Source of the DNA: Cupriavidus nantongensis
GTDB taxonomy: Bacteria > Pseudomonadota > Gammaproteobacteria > Burkholderiales > Burkholderiaceae
Direction: 5' to 3'
NCBI RefSeq assembly: GCF_001598055.1
Contig: NZ_CP014845.1
Span: 310,001-374,000 of the forward strand
DNA: 64,000 nt
The notes under the pieces are model-generated. The model saw only the letters and a program-made list of their open reading frames with translations. It did not search any database and was not told the origin of the DNA. Made by a program: the position numbers and the translations under genes. Below, piece by piece: positions 18,884 to 28,549 of the stretch (position 1 is the first letter of the stretch; the number at the start of each line of letters is the position of its first letter).

Positions 18884-19323
18884 TTGTTCAGCTTCCGGAT
18901 GCGTTCGGACGGCGTGATGATGTCGGTCAGGCGGATGCCGAACTTGTCGTTGACCACCACCACTTCGCCCTGCGCGATCAGGTAGCCGTTGACCAGCACA
19001 TCCATCGGCTCGCCGGCCAGGCCGTCGAGTTCCACCACCGAGCCCTGCGCCAGCTGCAGCAGGTTCTTGATCGGCACCTTGGTGCGACCCAGCTCCACGG
19101 TCAGTTGCACCGGGATATCGAGGATCATCTCGATATCGTTGCGGAAGCCGCTCGGCGCTTCCTTGGCCAGCGGCGGGAAGACCGTGGCGGCGGCGGGCGT
19201 GGCGGCTGCCGCCGGCGCAGCAGCGGCGGGGATCTCGGCGGAAGTGGCGCTGGTCTGCTCGGCCAGCGCGCTGGCCCAGTCGTCCATCGGGTCGACCGGC
19301 TTGTCCTCGATGCCGTCAGTCAT
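18880..19323 (-). CDS. fliN: Flagellar motor switch protein FliN
   Basis: 147 residues: an Ala/Pro-rich N-terminal extension (about 20-55) followed by the SpoA/FliN domain with [20 protein letters not shown] and [19 protein letters not shown], both diagnostic. With FliM and FliG it forms the C-ring that controls rotation direction. Its start lies within the last 8 bp of fliM. Confidence 0.96.
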   Translation of the reverse strand: MTDGIEDKPVDPMDDWASALAEQTSATSAEIPAAAAPAAAATPAAATVFPPLAKEAPSGFRNDIEMILDIPVQLTVELGRTKVPIKNLLQLAQGSVVELDGLAGEPMDVLVNGYLIAQGEVVVVNDKFGIRLTDIITPSERIRKLNK

Positions 19324-20335
19324 AATCGGTGTCCTCGGTATCCAGGTGGGAATCGCCGTCCTGGTGATTGATCATTCGTTCTACCCGCAGCGCGTACTGG
19401 CCGTTCATGGTGCCGAAGCCGCATTGCATCACGGGCACGCCGTCCACCTTGCCGAACACCTTCTCGGGCAGCTCGATCGGCAGCACGTCGCCGGCGCGCA
19501 TCGCCAGCACCTCGGCCACCGTGCTCTGCAGGTGCGCGAACTCGGCCACCAGCTCGACCTCGGCCGCGCGCAGCTGCGTCGACAGTTGCGTGACCCAGCC
19601 CTTGTCGACCTCCTTCTCGTCCTGCAGCGGATTCATCAGCAGGTCCTTGAGGGGCTCGATCATCGCGTACGGCAGGCATACGTGCAGCTGGCCGCCGACG
19701 GCGCCCAGCTCGATGTGGAAGGCGGTGGTCACCACGGCCTCGTTGTGCGTGGCGACGTTGGCAAACTTGGGGTGCATCTCCGAACGGATGTACTCGGTCT
19801 CGATCGGATGCACGGTGCGCCAGGCATTGCCGTAGCTGGTCAGCGTCAGCTCCAGCATGCGCTGGATGATGCGTTGCTCGGTCTGGGTAAAGTCGCGGCC
19901 TTCCACGCGGGTGTGGAAGCGGCCGTCGCCGCCGAACAGGTTGTCGACCACCAGGAAGACCAGGTTGGGGTCGTAGACGAACAGCGCGGTGCCGCGCAGC
20001 GGCTTCAGGTGGACCAGGTTGAGGTTGGTCGGCATCGGCAGGTTGCGCGCGAAATCGCCGAACTTCTCGATCCTGACGCTGCCCACGGAGATGTCCGCGC
20101 CGCGGCGGATGAAGTTGAACAGCGCCGTGCGCAGCGAGCGCGCAAAGCGCTCGTTGATGATTTCCAGCGTATGCAGGCGGCCGCGGATGATGCGTTCCTG
20201 CGTGGCCAGGTTGTAGGGGCGTACCCCGCCATCGTCGGGCGCAGTCTCGCTGGCCTTGGGCGTATCGGCCTCGCCGGATACGCCCTTGAGCAGCTCGTCT
20301 ACCTCGTCTTGCGAGAGGAACTTGTCGTAGGCCAT
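19316..20335 (-). CDS. fliM: Flagellar motor switch protein FliM
   Basis: 339 residues. The CheY-P binding peptide is at the N-terminus (FLSQDEVDELLKGVSG). The middle CheC-like domain follows (NLATQERIIRGRLHTLEIINE, LKPLRGTALFVYDPNLVF) and a C-terminal SpoA domain with VLAMRAGDVLPIELPE. AGGA lies 7 bases before the start. 57 bp after fliL, 8-bp overlap with fliN. Confidence 0.97.
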   Translation of the reverse strand: MAYDKFLSQDEVDELLKGVSGEADTPKASETAPDDGGVRPYNLATQERIIRGRLHTLEIINERFARSLRTALFNFIRRGADISVGSVRIEKFGDFARNLPMPTNLNLVHLKPLRGTALFVYDPNLVFLVVDNLFGGDGRFHTRVEGRDFTQTEQRIIQRMLELTLTSYGNAWRTVHPIETEYIRSEMHPKFANVATHNEAVVTTAFHIELGAVGGQLHVCLPYAMIEPLKDLLMNPLQDEKEVDKGWVTQLSTQLRAAEVELVAEFAHLQSTVAEVLAMRAGDVLPIELPEKVFGKVDGVPVMQCGFGTMNGQYALRVERMINHQDGDSHLDTEDTDYD

Positions 20336-20392
20336 CTAGTGTCCTGCCCCTTGTGCGGCGTTATGGATGAAACGTGCTGCCCCGGCTTGCGC

Positions 20393-20884
20393 TTACTGCA
20401 CCACGAACGAGGTGAACAGCACGTCCAGCACCTGTTGCGCCGGCAGGCCGCTGGCAAACGGCTTGCTGATGGTGTCGCGGATGTCGTCGGCCAGCTTGCG
20501 CTTGCCGTCGACCGTGGCCAGCTCGGCCGGCTGCCGCGCAGACAGCAACAGCAGGATGCGGCTGCGTGCCTCGGGCAGGTACTGGGCCAGGCGTGCCTGG
20601 GTGGCGGCGTCAGCCACCTTCAGCGACAGCCCGGTATGCAGGAAGCGGTCGCCGTCCTCGCTGCGCAGGTTGACGGTGAACGCGTCCAGCGGCACGAAGA
20701 TCGGCGGCGGAACAACCGGAGCGGCGGGCGCTGCGGGCGCCGCCGGCTGGCGGTTGCTCAGCACGCTGCCCAGCACGAAGCCTCCGGCACCCAGTGCCAC
20801 AACCAGCACGCCGGCGCCGATCAGCAGCAGCCGGCCGCGCTTGCCTGTGTTGCCAGTCCGGGGAGGGGAAGCCGTGTTCGCCAT
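20393..20884 (-). CDS. fliL: Flagellar basal body-associated protein FliL
   Basis: 163 residues, single-pass inner-membrane protein: membrane helix about 18-40 (LLLIGAGVLVVALGAGGFVL), a proline/alanine linker, and a periplasmic FliL domain (FTVNLRSEDGDRFLHTGLSL to LDVLFTSFVVQ). It supports torque and stator function. First gene of the operon; the promoter must lie in the 480-bp region shared with acnB. I could not find a convincing sigma-28 sequence there. Confidence 0.94.
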   Translation of the reverse strand: MANTASPPRTGNTGKRGRLLLIGAGVLVVALGAGGFVLGSVLSNRQPAAPAAPAAPVVPPPIFVPLDAFTVNLRSEDGDRFLHTGLSLKVADAATQARLAQYLPEARSRILLLLSARQPAELATVDGKRKLADDIRDTISKPFASGLPAQQVLDVLFTSFVVQ

Positions 20885-20943
20885 GAGAAGCCTGTATCGG
20901 AATGCCTGCCATTCTTCCGGAATCGCAGGCCAGCAAAGGGCCG

Positions 20944-20964
20944 AAAAAAAGGGGGAAACCCTTT
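20944..20964 (-). terminator. Terminator-like hairpin upstream of fliL
   Basis: Read on the minus strand: AAAGGG, loop TTTCC, CCCTTT followed by four more T (seven in total). The stem is only 6 bp. It lies 60 bp before the fliL start and points towards fliL, so it could attenuate flagellar transcription or insulate it from upstream minus-strand transcription. Confidence 0.4.
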
Positions 20965-21265
20965 CAGCTTGGCCATTTGAGCGGAAAGGGAGCAGGCACG
21001 GCTACACGAGCGGGCGCCGTTGTGTTGCGCGCCTGCAAGCTGGTTAACGCAGCTTGGTCGGGGAACTTGAGGGCGGCGGGGCAGGGGATGGCGGCATGAC
21101 GCGCGACGTCACGGGTTCGGGCAAGGGTTGTGGCCGGTCCTGCCGCGGCTGGACGGGGCGCCGTTTCGCGCATTCCCTACTACGCTACTCGGGTAGCAGG
21201 CCATGCAGAACGGCTACTCATCCATTCGCCAAGTCTTTGTTTGGCATGGACTTTCGCTCAAACAC

Positions 21266-21284
21266 TCTTATATAAGATATAAGA
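21266..21284. promoter_or_regulatory. Candidate operator before acnB
   Basis: TCTTATATAAGA (21266-21277) is a perfect 12-bp palindrome, and TATAAGA is repeated directly at 21271-21277 and 21278-21284. It lies 79 bp before the acnB ATG, where a promoter is expected. A+T-rich palindromes of this shape are typical of GntR-type control of TCA-cycle genes; the regulator is not in the window. Confidence 0.5.
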
Positions 21285-21362
21285 CATTTGACCCAGGAGC
21301 CGCTTCGGACTACAATCGCGACGTACCGAGTCTTTCTAAACCTAATTACTCAGCAGGTTCCC

Positions 21363-23954
21363 ATGCTTGAAAACTATCGCGCACATGTGGCCGAGCGCGC
21401 CGCGCTTGGCATCCCCCCTCTGCCCCTGACCGCCAAGCAGACGGCCGAGCTGATCGAACTGCTGAAGAACCCGCCCGCCGGCGAAGAACAGAACCTGGTG
21501 GATCTGATCTCCAACCGCGTGCCCGCCGGCGTCGATGACGCCGCCAAGGTCAAGGCCTCGTACCTGGCCGCCGTGGCGCTGGGCAAAGAGAAGTGCGCGC
21601 TGATCTCGCGTGCCAAGGCCACCGAGCTGCTGGGCACCATGCTGGGCGGCTACAACATCTCGCCGCTGATCGAGCTGCTGGACGACGCCGAAGTCGGCAC
21701 CGTCGCCGCCGACGCGCTGAAGAAGACCCTGCTGATGTTCGACGCCTTCCATGACGTGAAGGAGAAGGCCGACAAGGGCAACGCCAACGCCAAGGCCGTG
21801 CTGCAAAGCTGGGCCGACGCCGAGTGGTTCACCAGCCGTCCGGAAGTGCCGCAAAGCCTGACCATCACCGTGTTCAAGGTGCCGGGCGAAACCAACACCG
21901 ACGACCTGTCGCCGGCGCCGGACGCCACCACCCGCCCGGACATCCCGATGCACGCCCTTGCGATGCTGAAGAACAAGCGCGAAGGCGCGGCGTTCCAGCC
22001 GGAAGAAGACGGCAAGCGCGGCCCGGTCAAGTTCATCGAATCGCTGAAGGAAAAGGGCCACCTGGTCGCCTACGTCGGCGACGTGGTCGGTACCGGCTCC
22101 TCGCGCAAGTCCGCCACCAACTCGGTGCTGTGGTTCACCGGTGAAGACATCCCCTTCATCCCGAACAAGCGCTTCGGCGGCGTGTGCCTGGGCAACAAGA
22201 TCGCCCCGATCTTCTACAACACCATGGAAGACGCCGGCGCGCTGCCGATCGAGCTCGACGTGTCGAAGATGGAAATGGGCGACGTGGTCGAGCTGCGCCC
22301 GTACGAAGGCAAGGCCCTGAAGAACGGTGAAGTGATCGCCGAGTTCAAGGTCAAGTCCGACGTGCTGTTCGACGAAGTCCGCGCCGGCGGCCGCATTCCG
22401 CTGATCGTCGGCCGCGGCCTGACCGCCAAGGCGCGCGAGGCGCTGGGCCTGGCCCCGTCGACGCTGTTCCGCCTGCCGCAAAACCCGGCCGACACCGGCA
22501 AGGGCTACACGCTGGCACAGAAGATGGTCGGCCGCGCCTGCGGCCTGCCCGAAGGCAAGGGCATCCGCCCGGGCACCTACTGCGAACCGAAGATGACCTC
22601 GGTGGGCTCGCAGGACACCACCGGCCCGATGACCCGCGACGAGCTGAAGGACCTGGCCTGCCTGGGCTTCTCGGCCGACCTGGTGATGCAGTCGTTCTGC
22701 CACACCGCCGCCTATCCGAAGCCGGTCGACGTCAAGACCCACCACACGCTGCCCGAGTTCATCAGCACCCGCGGCGGCATCTCGCTGCGCCCGGGCGACG
22801 GCGTGATCCACTCGTGGCTGAACCGCATGCTGCTGCCTGACACCGTCGGCACCGGCGGCGACTCGCACACCCGCTTCCCGATCGGCATCAGCTTCCCGGC
22901 AGGTTCGGGCCTGGTCGCCTTTGCCGCCGCCACCGGCGTGATGCCGCTGGACATGCCGGAATCGGTGCTGGTGCGCTTTAAGGGCCAGATGCAGCCGGGC
23001 GTGACCCTGCGCGACCTGGTCAACGCGATCCCGCTGTACGCGATCAAGCAAGGCCTGCTGACCGTGGCCAAGCAAGGCAAGAAGAACATCTTCTCGGGCC
23101 GTATCCTGGAAATCGAAGGCCTGCCCGACCTGAAGGTCGAGCAAGCGTTCGAGCTGTCGGACGCCTCGGCCGAGCGTTCGGCCGCCGGTTGCACGGTGCG
23201 CCTGAACAAGGACCCGATCATCGAATACATCAACAGCAACATCACGCTGCTGAAGTGGATGATCGCCCAGGGCTACCAGGACCCGCGCAGCCTGCAGCGC
23301 CGCATCAAGGCCATGGAAGCGTGGCTGGCCGATCCGAAGCTGCTGGAGCCGGACGCCGACGCCGAATACGCCGCCGTGATCGAGATCGACCTGGCCGACG
23401 TGCATGAGCCGATCGTCGCCTGCCCGAACGACCCGGACGACGTCAAGACCCTGTCCGACGTGGCCGGCGCCAAGATCGACGAAGTTTTCATCGGTTCGTG
23501 CATGACCAACATCGGCCACTTCCGCGCGGCGTCCAAGCTGCTGGAAGGCAAGCGCGACATCCCGGTCAAGCTGTGGGTGGCCCCGCCGACCAAGATGGAC
23601 CAGAAGCAGCTGACCGAGGAAGGCCACTACGGCGTGTTCGGCACCGCCGGTGCCCGCACCGAAATGCCGGGCTGCTCGCTGTGCATGGGCAACCAGGCCC
23701 AGGTGCGCGAAGGCGCGACCGTGATGTCGACCTCGACCCGCAACTTCCCGAACCGCCTGGGCAAGAACACCAACGTGTACCTGGGTTCCGCCGAACTGGC
23801 GGCGATCTGCTCGCGTCTGGGCCGCATCCCGACCAAGGACGAGTACATGGCCGATATTGGCGTCATCAACCAGAATGGCGACAAGATCTACAAGTACATG
23901 AACTTCGACCAGATCGAGGACTTCAAGGAAGTGGCTGACGGCGTGACGGTGTAA
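21363..23954 (+). CDS. acnB: Aconitate hydratase B
   Basis: Interconverts citrate and isocitrate (and 2-methyl-cis-aconitate hydration) in the TCA cycle. From ATG 21363 it is 863 residues, the normal AcnB length, starting [16 protein letters not shown]; the frame is open to 21288 but that part is leader. The N-terminal HEAT-like domain is followed by the swivel domain ([19 protein letters not shown]) and the catalytic part. The 4Fe-4S ligands are Cys713 (SCMTNIGHF), Cys771 and Cys774 (GCSLCMGNQ), equivalent to E. coli 710/769/772. Codon use is strongly biased towards preferred codons, fitting high expression. Single gene ending in a strong terminator. Confidence 0.98.
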   Translation: MLENYRAHVAERAALGIPPLPLTAKQTAELIELLKNPPAGEEQNLVDLISNRVPAGVDDAAKVKASYLAAVALGKEKCALISRAKATELLGTMLGGYNISPLIELLDDAEVGTVAADALKKTLLMFDAFHDVKEKADKGNANAKAVLQSWADAEWFTSRPEVPQSLTITVFKVPGETNTDDLSPAPDATTRPDIPMHALAMLKNKREGAAFQPEEDGKRGPVKFIESLKEKGHLVAYVGDVVGTGSSRKSATNSVLWFTGEDIPFIPNKRFGGVCLGNKIAPIFYNTMEDAGALPIELDVSKMEMGDVVELRPYEGKALKNGEVIAEFKVKSDVLFDEVRAGGRIPLIVGRGLTAKAREALGLAPSTLFRLPQNPADTGKGYTLAQKMVGRACGLPEGKGIRPGTYCEPKMTSVGSQDTTGPMTRDELKDLACLGFSADLVMQSFCHTAAYPKPVDVKTHHTLPEFISTRGGISLRPGDGVIHSWLNRMLLPDTVGTGGDSHTRFPIGISFPAGSGLVAFAAATGVMPLDMPESVLVRFKGQMQPGVTLRDLVNAIPLYAIKQGLLTVAKQGKKNIFSGRILEIEGLPDLKVEQAFELSDASAERSAAGCTVRLNKDPIIEYINSNITLLKWMIAQGYQDPRSLQRRIKAMEAWLADPKLLEPDADAEYAAVIEIDLADVHEPIVACPNDPDDVKTLSDVAGAKIDEVFIGSCMTNIGHFRAASKLLEGKRDIPVKLWVAPPTKMDQKQLTEEGHYGVFGTAGARTEMPGCSLCMGNQAQVREGATVMSTSTRNFPNRLGKNTNVYLGSAELAAICSRLGRIPTKDEYMADIGVINQNGDKIYKYMNFDQIEDFKEVADGVTV

Positions 23955-23979
23955 GTTGCCGTAGGCAATTGGCATGAAG

Positions 23980-24003
23980 AAGGGGCCCCGCGGGGCCCCT
24001 TTT
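23980..24003 (+). terminator. Rho-independent terminator after acnB
   Basis: AAGGGGCCCC-GC-GGGGCCCCTT, a 22-base perfect palindrome (9-bp stem, 4-base loop), followed by TTT, 26 bp after the acnB stop. An A-run precedes it, so it may act in both directions. Confidence 0.9.
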
Positions 24004-24110
24004 CTGTTTGTACGGTGCCCTGCAAGCCCGCCGACACCGGTTTATGATCGGTCTCTTTCGTCGTCCGGCAGCTTCCCCAGGTTGAGGAAGCGCCCGAACC
24101 AGGAGCCCGT

Positions 24111-24815
24111 GTGCCCGATCTGTCCGCTTTCCCCATCACCCGCAAATGGCCGGCGCAGCATCCCGACCGCATCCAGCTCTATTCGCTGCCCACGCCCAAC
24201 GGCGTCAAGGTGTCAATCATGCTGGAAGAGGCCGGCCTGCCGTACGAGCCGCACCTGGTGCGCTTCGATACCGATGATCAGCTGTCGCCGGAATTCCTGT
24301 CGCTGAACCCGAACAACAAGATCCCGGCGATCCTCGACCCCAACGGCCCGGGCGGCAAGCCGCTGGCGCTGTTCGAATCCGGCGCGATCCTGCTGTACCT
24401 GGCCGACAAGTCGGGCAAGCTGATCCCCGCCGATCCGGCGCGCCGCTACGAGACCATCCAGTGGGTGATGTTCCAGATGGGCGGCATCGGCCCGATGTTC
24501 GGCCAGGTGGGCTTCTTCCACAAGTTCGCCGGCAAGGACTACGAGGACAAGCGCCCGCGCGACCGTTACGTGGCGGAGAGCCGGCGCCTGCTCAAGGTGC
24601 TCGAGCAGCGCCTGGAAGGCCGCGCCTGGATCATGGGCGACGAGTACACCATTGCCGACATCGCGACCTTGCCGTGGGTGCGCAACCTGGTCGGCTTCTA
24701 CGAGGCGGGGGACCTGGTCGGCTTCAAGGACTTCGTCAATGTGCGGCGCGTGCTGGATGCGTTCGTACAGCGTCCGGCGGTGGTGAAGGGGCTGGATACG
24801 CCGCATCGCGGCTGA
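24111..24815 (+). CDS. Glutathione S-transferase, nu-class (YfcG/YghU type)
   Basis: 234 residues starting at a GTG five bases after AGGAG (24101-24105). Thioredoxin-like N-domain with LYSLPTPNGVKVSIMLEE and the glutathione-binding cis-proline/ESGAI region (NNKIPAILDP, LFESGAILLYLADKSG). It is followed by the helical C-domain ending in the usual WMGD-like IMGDEYTIADIATLPW. The TPNGVKVS signature and N-terminal extension point to YfcG/YghU-type enzymes, known for glutathione disulfide-bond reductase activity. Single gene between acnB and the sorbosone-dehydrogenase-like gene. Confidence 0.9.
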   Translation: MPDLSAFPITRKWPAQHPDRIQLYSLPTPNGVKVSIMLEEAGLPYEPHLVRFDTDDQLSPEFLSLNPNNKIPAILDPNGPGGKPLALFESGAILLYLADKSGKLIPADPARRYETIQWVMFQMGGIGPMFGQVGFFHKFAGKDYEDKRPRDRYVAESRRLLKVLEQRLEGRAWIMGDEYTIADIATLPWVRNLVGFYEAGDLVGFKDFVNVRRVLDAFVQRPAVVKGLDTPHRG

Positions 24816-24956
24816 GCGCGCCGGGGCAGGGCCGGGCGTCGGGTCGGGCATCGTCCTACATGGCGCGTTCCGCGGCGCCTACAGAGCGCCGGTCGCTCTA
24901 CGTCCTATAGTCCAGGCACAGGCGCGCGGCCCTGCGTGGCCTGAGGAGCCCGGACC

Positions 24957-26321
24957 ATGCCGATGCCCACCCCCTTGCGCCCGCCGTTGCGCCCGTCCTT
25001 GCACCTGTTGCGCACCGCCATGCTGGCGGGCGCGGTGCCCGTGATCGCCGCGCTCGCCGCCTGCGGCGAATCCGCCAAGCTGCCGTCCGAAGCCGGCTTC
25101 GGACCCACGCCGCAGCTGCCGCCGCCGCACGAGACCGCCATCCCCACCGTCAAGATCGCGCCGGCCATCGGCTGGGCTCCGGGCCATCGTCCGGTGCCGG
25201 CCGAAGGCATGGTGGTGACGGCCTTCGCCGACAAGCTGGACCATCCGCGCTGGGTCTATGTGCTGCCCAACGGCGACGTGCTGGTGGCCGAGAGCAATGC
25301 CCCGCCCAAGCCCGACGACGGCAAGGGCATTAAGGGCTGGATCATGAAGATGGTGATGAAGCGCGCCGGCGCCGGCACGCCCAGCGCCAACCGCATCACG
25401 CTGCTGCGCGACAGCAATGGCGACGGCGTCGCCGACCAGCGCTCGGTGTTCCTGAAGGATGTGAATTCGCCTTTCGGCATGGCGCTGGTCGGCAATGACT
25501 TCTACGTGGCCGCCACCGACGCGCTGCTGCGCTTCCCCTACCAGCCCGGCCAGACCGAAATCAGCGCCGCGCCGCAGAAGGTGGTCGACCTGCCCGGCGG
25601 CCCGCTCAACCATCACTGGACCAAGAGCCTGATCGCCAGCCGCGATGGCAGCAAGCTGTACGTGACCGTGGGCTCGAACAGCAACGTGGGCGAGAACGGC
25701 ATGGACAAGGAAGTCGGCCGCGCCGCGATCTGGGAGGTCGACCGCAGGACCGGCGCGCACCGCATCTTTGCCAGCGGCCTGCGCAATCCCAACGGCATGG
25801 CGTGGGAGCCGGTCACCGGCATGCTGTGGACCGCCGTCAACGAGCGCGACGAGATCGGCAGCGACCTGGTGCCGGACTACATCACCTCGGTGCGCGACGG
25901 CGGCTTCTACGGCTGGCCCTACAGCTACTACGGCCAGCACGTGGACCAGCGCGTGAAGCCGCCGGCACCGGACCTGGTGGCCAAGGCGATCGTGCCCGAC
26001 TACGCCGTGGGTGCGCACACCGCCGCGCTCGGCCTGGCCGCGGCCGGCGGCAACAGCCTGCCGGCGCGCTTCAGCGAAGGCATGTTCGTCGGCCTGCATG
26101 GCTCGTGGAACCGGCGCCCGCTGGCGGGCTACAAGGTGATCTTCGTGCCGTTCAGCCAGGGCCGGCCGCAAGGCGCGCCGTTCGACGTGCTGACCGGGTT
26201 TGTCGACGACGACGGCAAGGCGCGCGGGCGACCGGTGGGCGTGGCGATCGACCAGCGCGGCGGCCTGCTGGTGGCCGACGATGTCGGCAATACGGTCTGG
26301 CGGGTCAGCGGGGCAAGATAG
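24957..26321 (+). CDS. Sorbosone-dehydrogenase-like lipoprotein (six-bladed propeller)
   Basis: 454 residues. A lipobox (LAAC, Cys36) marks it as a lipoprotein, probably in the periplasm-facing membrane. The rest is a beta-propeller of the PQQ-glucose/sorbosone dehydrogenase superfamily: [42 protein letters not shown], then NHHWTKSL and [12 protein letters not shown], and the C-terminal [19 protein letters not shown]. The superfamily oxidises sugars or aldoses with PQQ, but many members are uncharacterised, so substrate and even catalysis are open. GAGGAGCCCGGACC precedes the ATG. Confidence 0.85.
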   Translation: MPMPTPLRPPLRPSLHLLRTAMLAGAVPVIAALAACGESAKLPSEAGFGPTPQLPPPHETAIPTVKIAPAIGWAPGHRPVPAEGMVVTAFADKLDHPRWVYVLPNGDVLVAESNAPPKPDDGKGIKGWIMKMVMKRAGAGTPSANRITLLRDSNGDGVADQRSVFLKDVNSPFGMALVGNDFYVAATDALLRFPYQPGQTEISAAPQKVVDLPGGPLNHHWTKSLIASRDGSKLYVTVGSNSNVGENGMDKEVGRAAIWEVDRRTGAHRIFASGLRNPNGMAWEPVTGMLWTAVNERDEIGSDLVPDYITSVRDGGFYGWPYSYYGQHVDQRVKPPAPDLVAKAIVPDYAVGAHTAALGLAAAGGNSLPARFSEGMFVGLHGSWNRRPLAGYKVIFVPFSQGRPQGAPFDVLTGFVDDDGKARGRPVGVAIDQRGGLLVADDVGNTVWRVSGAR

Positions 26322-26402
26322 TCCGGCCACGGCGCGGCACGCCGGCGCGGCTAGAATGGCGCGATCCCGCGCTGCCTGCCGGCGCCGACTTCGCTGCCGC
26401 CC

Positions 26403-27251
26403 ATGTCGCTCACCGTCTTCGCCGTCGTCCTGCTTGCCGCCTTCCTGCATGCCGCGTGGAATGCCGTGGTCAAGGGCGGCGGCGACAAGCTGCTGTCGAC
26501 CGTGATGGTGGCGGTGACGGCTGGCCTGATGGCGGCGCTGGCGCTGCCGGCGCTGCCGCAGCCGGCGGCCGCGAGCTGGCCCTTCATCGCCGCGTCGGTG
26601 GGCGTGCACGTGGTGTACTTCGCGCTGGTGGCGCGGATCTACCGCAGCGCCGACATGAGCCTGACCTACCCGCTGATGCGCGGCTGCGCGCCGTTGCTGG
26701 TGGCGCTGGCGAGCGTGGGCTGGCTGGGCGAGCAGCTGTCGGCGCTGGCATGGGGCGGCATCGCCGTGATCAGCCTCGGCATCCTCGCCATGGCCGGCGG
26801 CGCACGCGGCCTCCGTGGCGTTCAGGGCAGCCGCGAGGGCGTATGGCTGGCGCTGCTGAACGCGCTGGTGATCGCCACCTATACGCTGATCGATGGCACT
26901 GGCGTGCGCCGCTCCGGCGCGCCGGTGGCGTATGCCTTCTGGATCTTCGTGCTGACCGCGGTGCCGCTGGCGGCATGGGCGCTGGCGACGCGCCGTTCGG
27001 AACTGGCCGGCTACGTGCGGCGCAACCTGGTGTTCGCGCTGGTGGGCGGTGGCGGCACGCTGGCGTCCTACGGGCTGTCGCTGTGGGCCATGACGCGCGC
27101 GCCGGTGGCGCCGGTAGCCGCCTTGCGCGAATCTTCGATCCTGTTTGGCGCGCTGATCTCCGCGCTGCTGCTCAAGGAACGCGTCGGCGCCGCCCGACTG
27201 GGCGCGGCCTGCCTGATCGCCGCCGGCGTGGCGACGCTGCGCTTCGCCTGA
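26403..27251 (+). CDS. EamA/DMT-family transporter
   Basis: 282 residues with about ten membrane helices in two halves of five, the drug/metabolite transporter layout. The family opening AAFLHAAWNAVVKGG and the second-half motif ESSILFGALISALLLKERVG are visible. Substrate cannot be deduced. It follows the propeller gene by 81 bp with no good ribosome site, and nothing ties it to a pathway. Confidence 0.85.
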   Translation: MSLTVFAVVLLAAFLHAAWNAVVKGGGDKLLSTVMVAVTAGLMAALALPALPQPAAASWPFIAASVGVHVVYFALVARIYRSADMSLTYPLMRGCAPLLVALASVGWLGEQLSALAWGGIAVISLGILAMAGGARGLRGVQGSREGVWLALLNALVIATYTLIDGTGVRRSGAPVAYAFWIFVLTAVPLAAWALATRRSELAGYVRRNLVFALVGGGGTLASYGLSLWAMTRAPVAPVAALRESSILFGALISALLLKERVGAARLGAACLIAAGVATLRFA

Positions 27252-27422
27252 ACGGGTGAAGCCCGGCGGCCGGGTGCTCGCCCGAGCGCCTGGCCGCTGA
27301 TTGTGCGCGGCGCTGTCTATACTTGGCTTGACCGGGTTCTCAGGACGCTTCAGCGCTGCGTCCGCACACCAACATCACCAATACACGCCCGCCCGTCTGG
27401 ACATCGTCGCCGAGGAGTAGGC

Positions 27423-28247
27423 ATGGACCATACCGCAGATTCGTTTCGCGCCTTTGAACTGGCTGGGTGGGAAGACCCGGAAGTCGTCAGCCGGTACCAG
27501 GAGCACCTGTCGCACGTGACCCGGCAATCGGTCGAGGCCCTGCTGGACGCCGCGCATGTGGCCGGCGGGCAGCGCGTGCTCGACGTTGCATCCGGCTCTG
27601 GCTACGTCGCGGCCGGAGCGGTGCAGCGCGGCGCCGAGTCGGTCGGTATCGATTTCGCGCAGGCGCAGGTGCAACTGGCGCGCAAGCTGCATCCCGAGGT
27701 CCAGTATCAGCAGGCCGACGCGCAGGCGCTGCCGTTCGGCGATGCCAGCTTCGACGCCGTGGTCAACGGCTTTGGCCTGTGCCATATGTCCGACCCGGAC
27801 GCGGCGCTGGCCGAGGCCTTCCGCGTGTTGCGCCCGGGCGGGCGCATCGCCTTCACGGTATGGGATACGCCCGAGCGCGCGGTCGGCTTCGGCGCGGTCT
27901 ATGCCGCGATCCGCGCCTATGGGTCGATGGACGTCGATATCCCGGTCGGGCCGAACTTCTTCCTGTTCAGCGATCCCGGCCACTGCCGCAGCGCCTTGCA
28001 GCAGGCCGGCTTTGTCATGCCGACCTGCCGCAGCGTGCCGCAGGTCTGGCGCTTCTCCACGCCCGACCAGCTGTTCGACGCGCTGGCCCAGGGCACCGTG
28101 CGCGCCGCCGCCACGCTGCGCGCGCAGACCCCCAAGGCCCGCGATGAAATCCGCGCCGTGCTGCGCGGCACCGTTGCCGGCTATATGCGCGGCAGCGGCT
28201 TCGAGGTGCCGATGCCGGCGGTGCTCGCGGCGGCGGTCAAGCCCTGA
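27423..28247 (+). CDS. Class I SAM-dependent methyltransferase
   Basis: 274 residues from the ATG at 27423, which follows CGAGGAG; the open frame reaches 27303 but has no ribosome site there. Motif I is VLDVASGSGYVAAG (about 52-65). It is followed by GIDFAQAQVQLA, the acidic QQADAQALPFGDASFD region and NGFGLCHMSDPDAAL, the UbiE/Methyltransf_11 pattern. Substrate unknown. It is the last typical high-GC gene before the A+T-richer patch. Confidence 0.88.
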   Translation: MDHTADSFRAFELAGWEDPEVVSRYQEHLSHVTRQSVEALLDAAHVAGGQRVLDVASGSGYVAAGAVQRGAESVGIDFAQAQVQLARKLHPEVQYQQADAQALPFGDASFDAVVNGFGLCHMSDPDAALAEAFRVLRPGGRIAFTVWDTPERAVGFGAVYAAIRAYGSMDVDIPVGPNFFLFSDPGHCRSALQQAGFVMPTCRSVPQVWRFSTPDQLFDALAQGTVRAAATLRAQTPKARDEIRAVLRGTVAGYMRGSGFEVPMPAVLAAAVKP

Positions 28248-28549
28248 GGGAGCGTGCTGCTGGACCGCCACGTACCGATTTGCCGACGCAGTGTCTCTGT
28301 TGCGCAGCATTAAAGTAAGAAAAATCCGAAACCACTTGGATTTGGGCGGCCAGGCGAATGCAATAAGCTTGCAACCGCGCATTTTCTCTGGCCTCTCGCT
28401 ATACCCCTGATGAAGCTCCGTTCGATCCAAGCGCGACCACCGTTGGCGGCGATACCACAAGCCCACTATGAGGCGGGTTCTCATCGCTAGGAATCGATGC
28501 CAGAATGCGTGCGGGGTAAATGGGGTAATAGGAACGAGGAGAAAGATAA
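28248..28549. other. A+T-richer intergenic stretch, no gene seen
   Basis: 302 bp with visibly lower G+C than the preceding genes and no convincing reading frame. The only clear signal is the GAGGAG ribosome site at 28536-28541 for the following GTG start. This looks like the left edge of an acquired segment. Confidence 0.5.

Larger units (their letters stand above)
20885..21362. promoter_or_regulatory. Divergent intergenic region fliL-acnB
   Basis: 478 bp without a credible gene. It contains a terminator-like hairpin on the minus strand at 20944-20964, a small GCTAC/GTAGC hairpin near 21186, and the TATAAGA palindrome at 21266-21284 just before acnB. No FlhDC or sigma-28 site could be assigned by eye. 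Confidence 0.5.

Noticed and set aside
21342..23975. An 877-codon open frame antisense to acnB
   Set aside because: Produced by strong codon bias and high G+C in acnB; low-complexity His/Gly/Arg-rich translation with no domain, while acnB matches its family over its full length.
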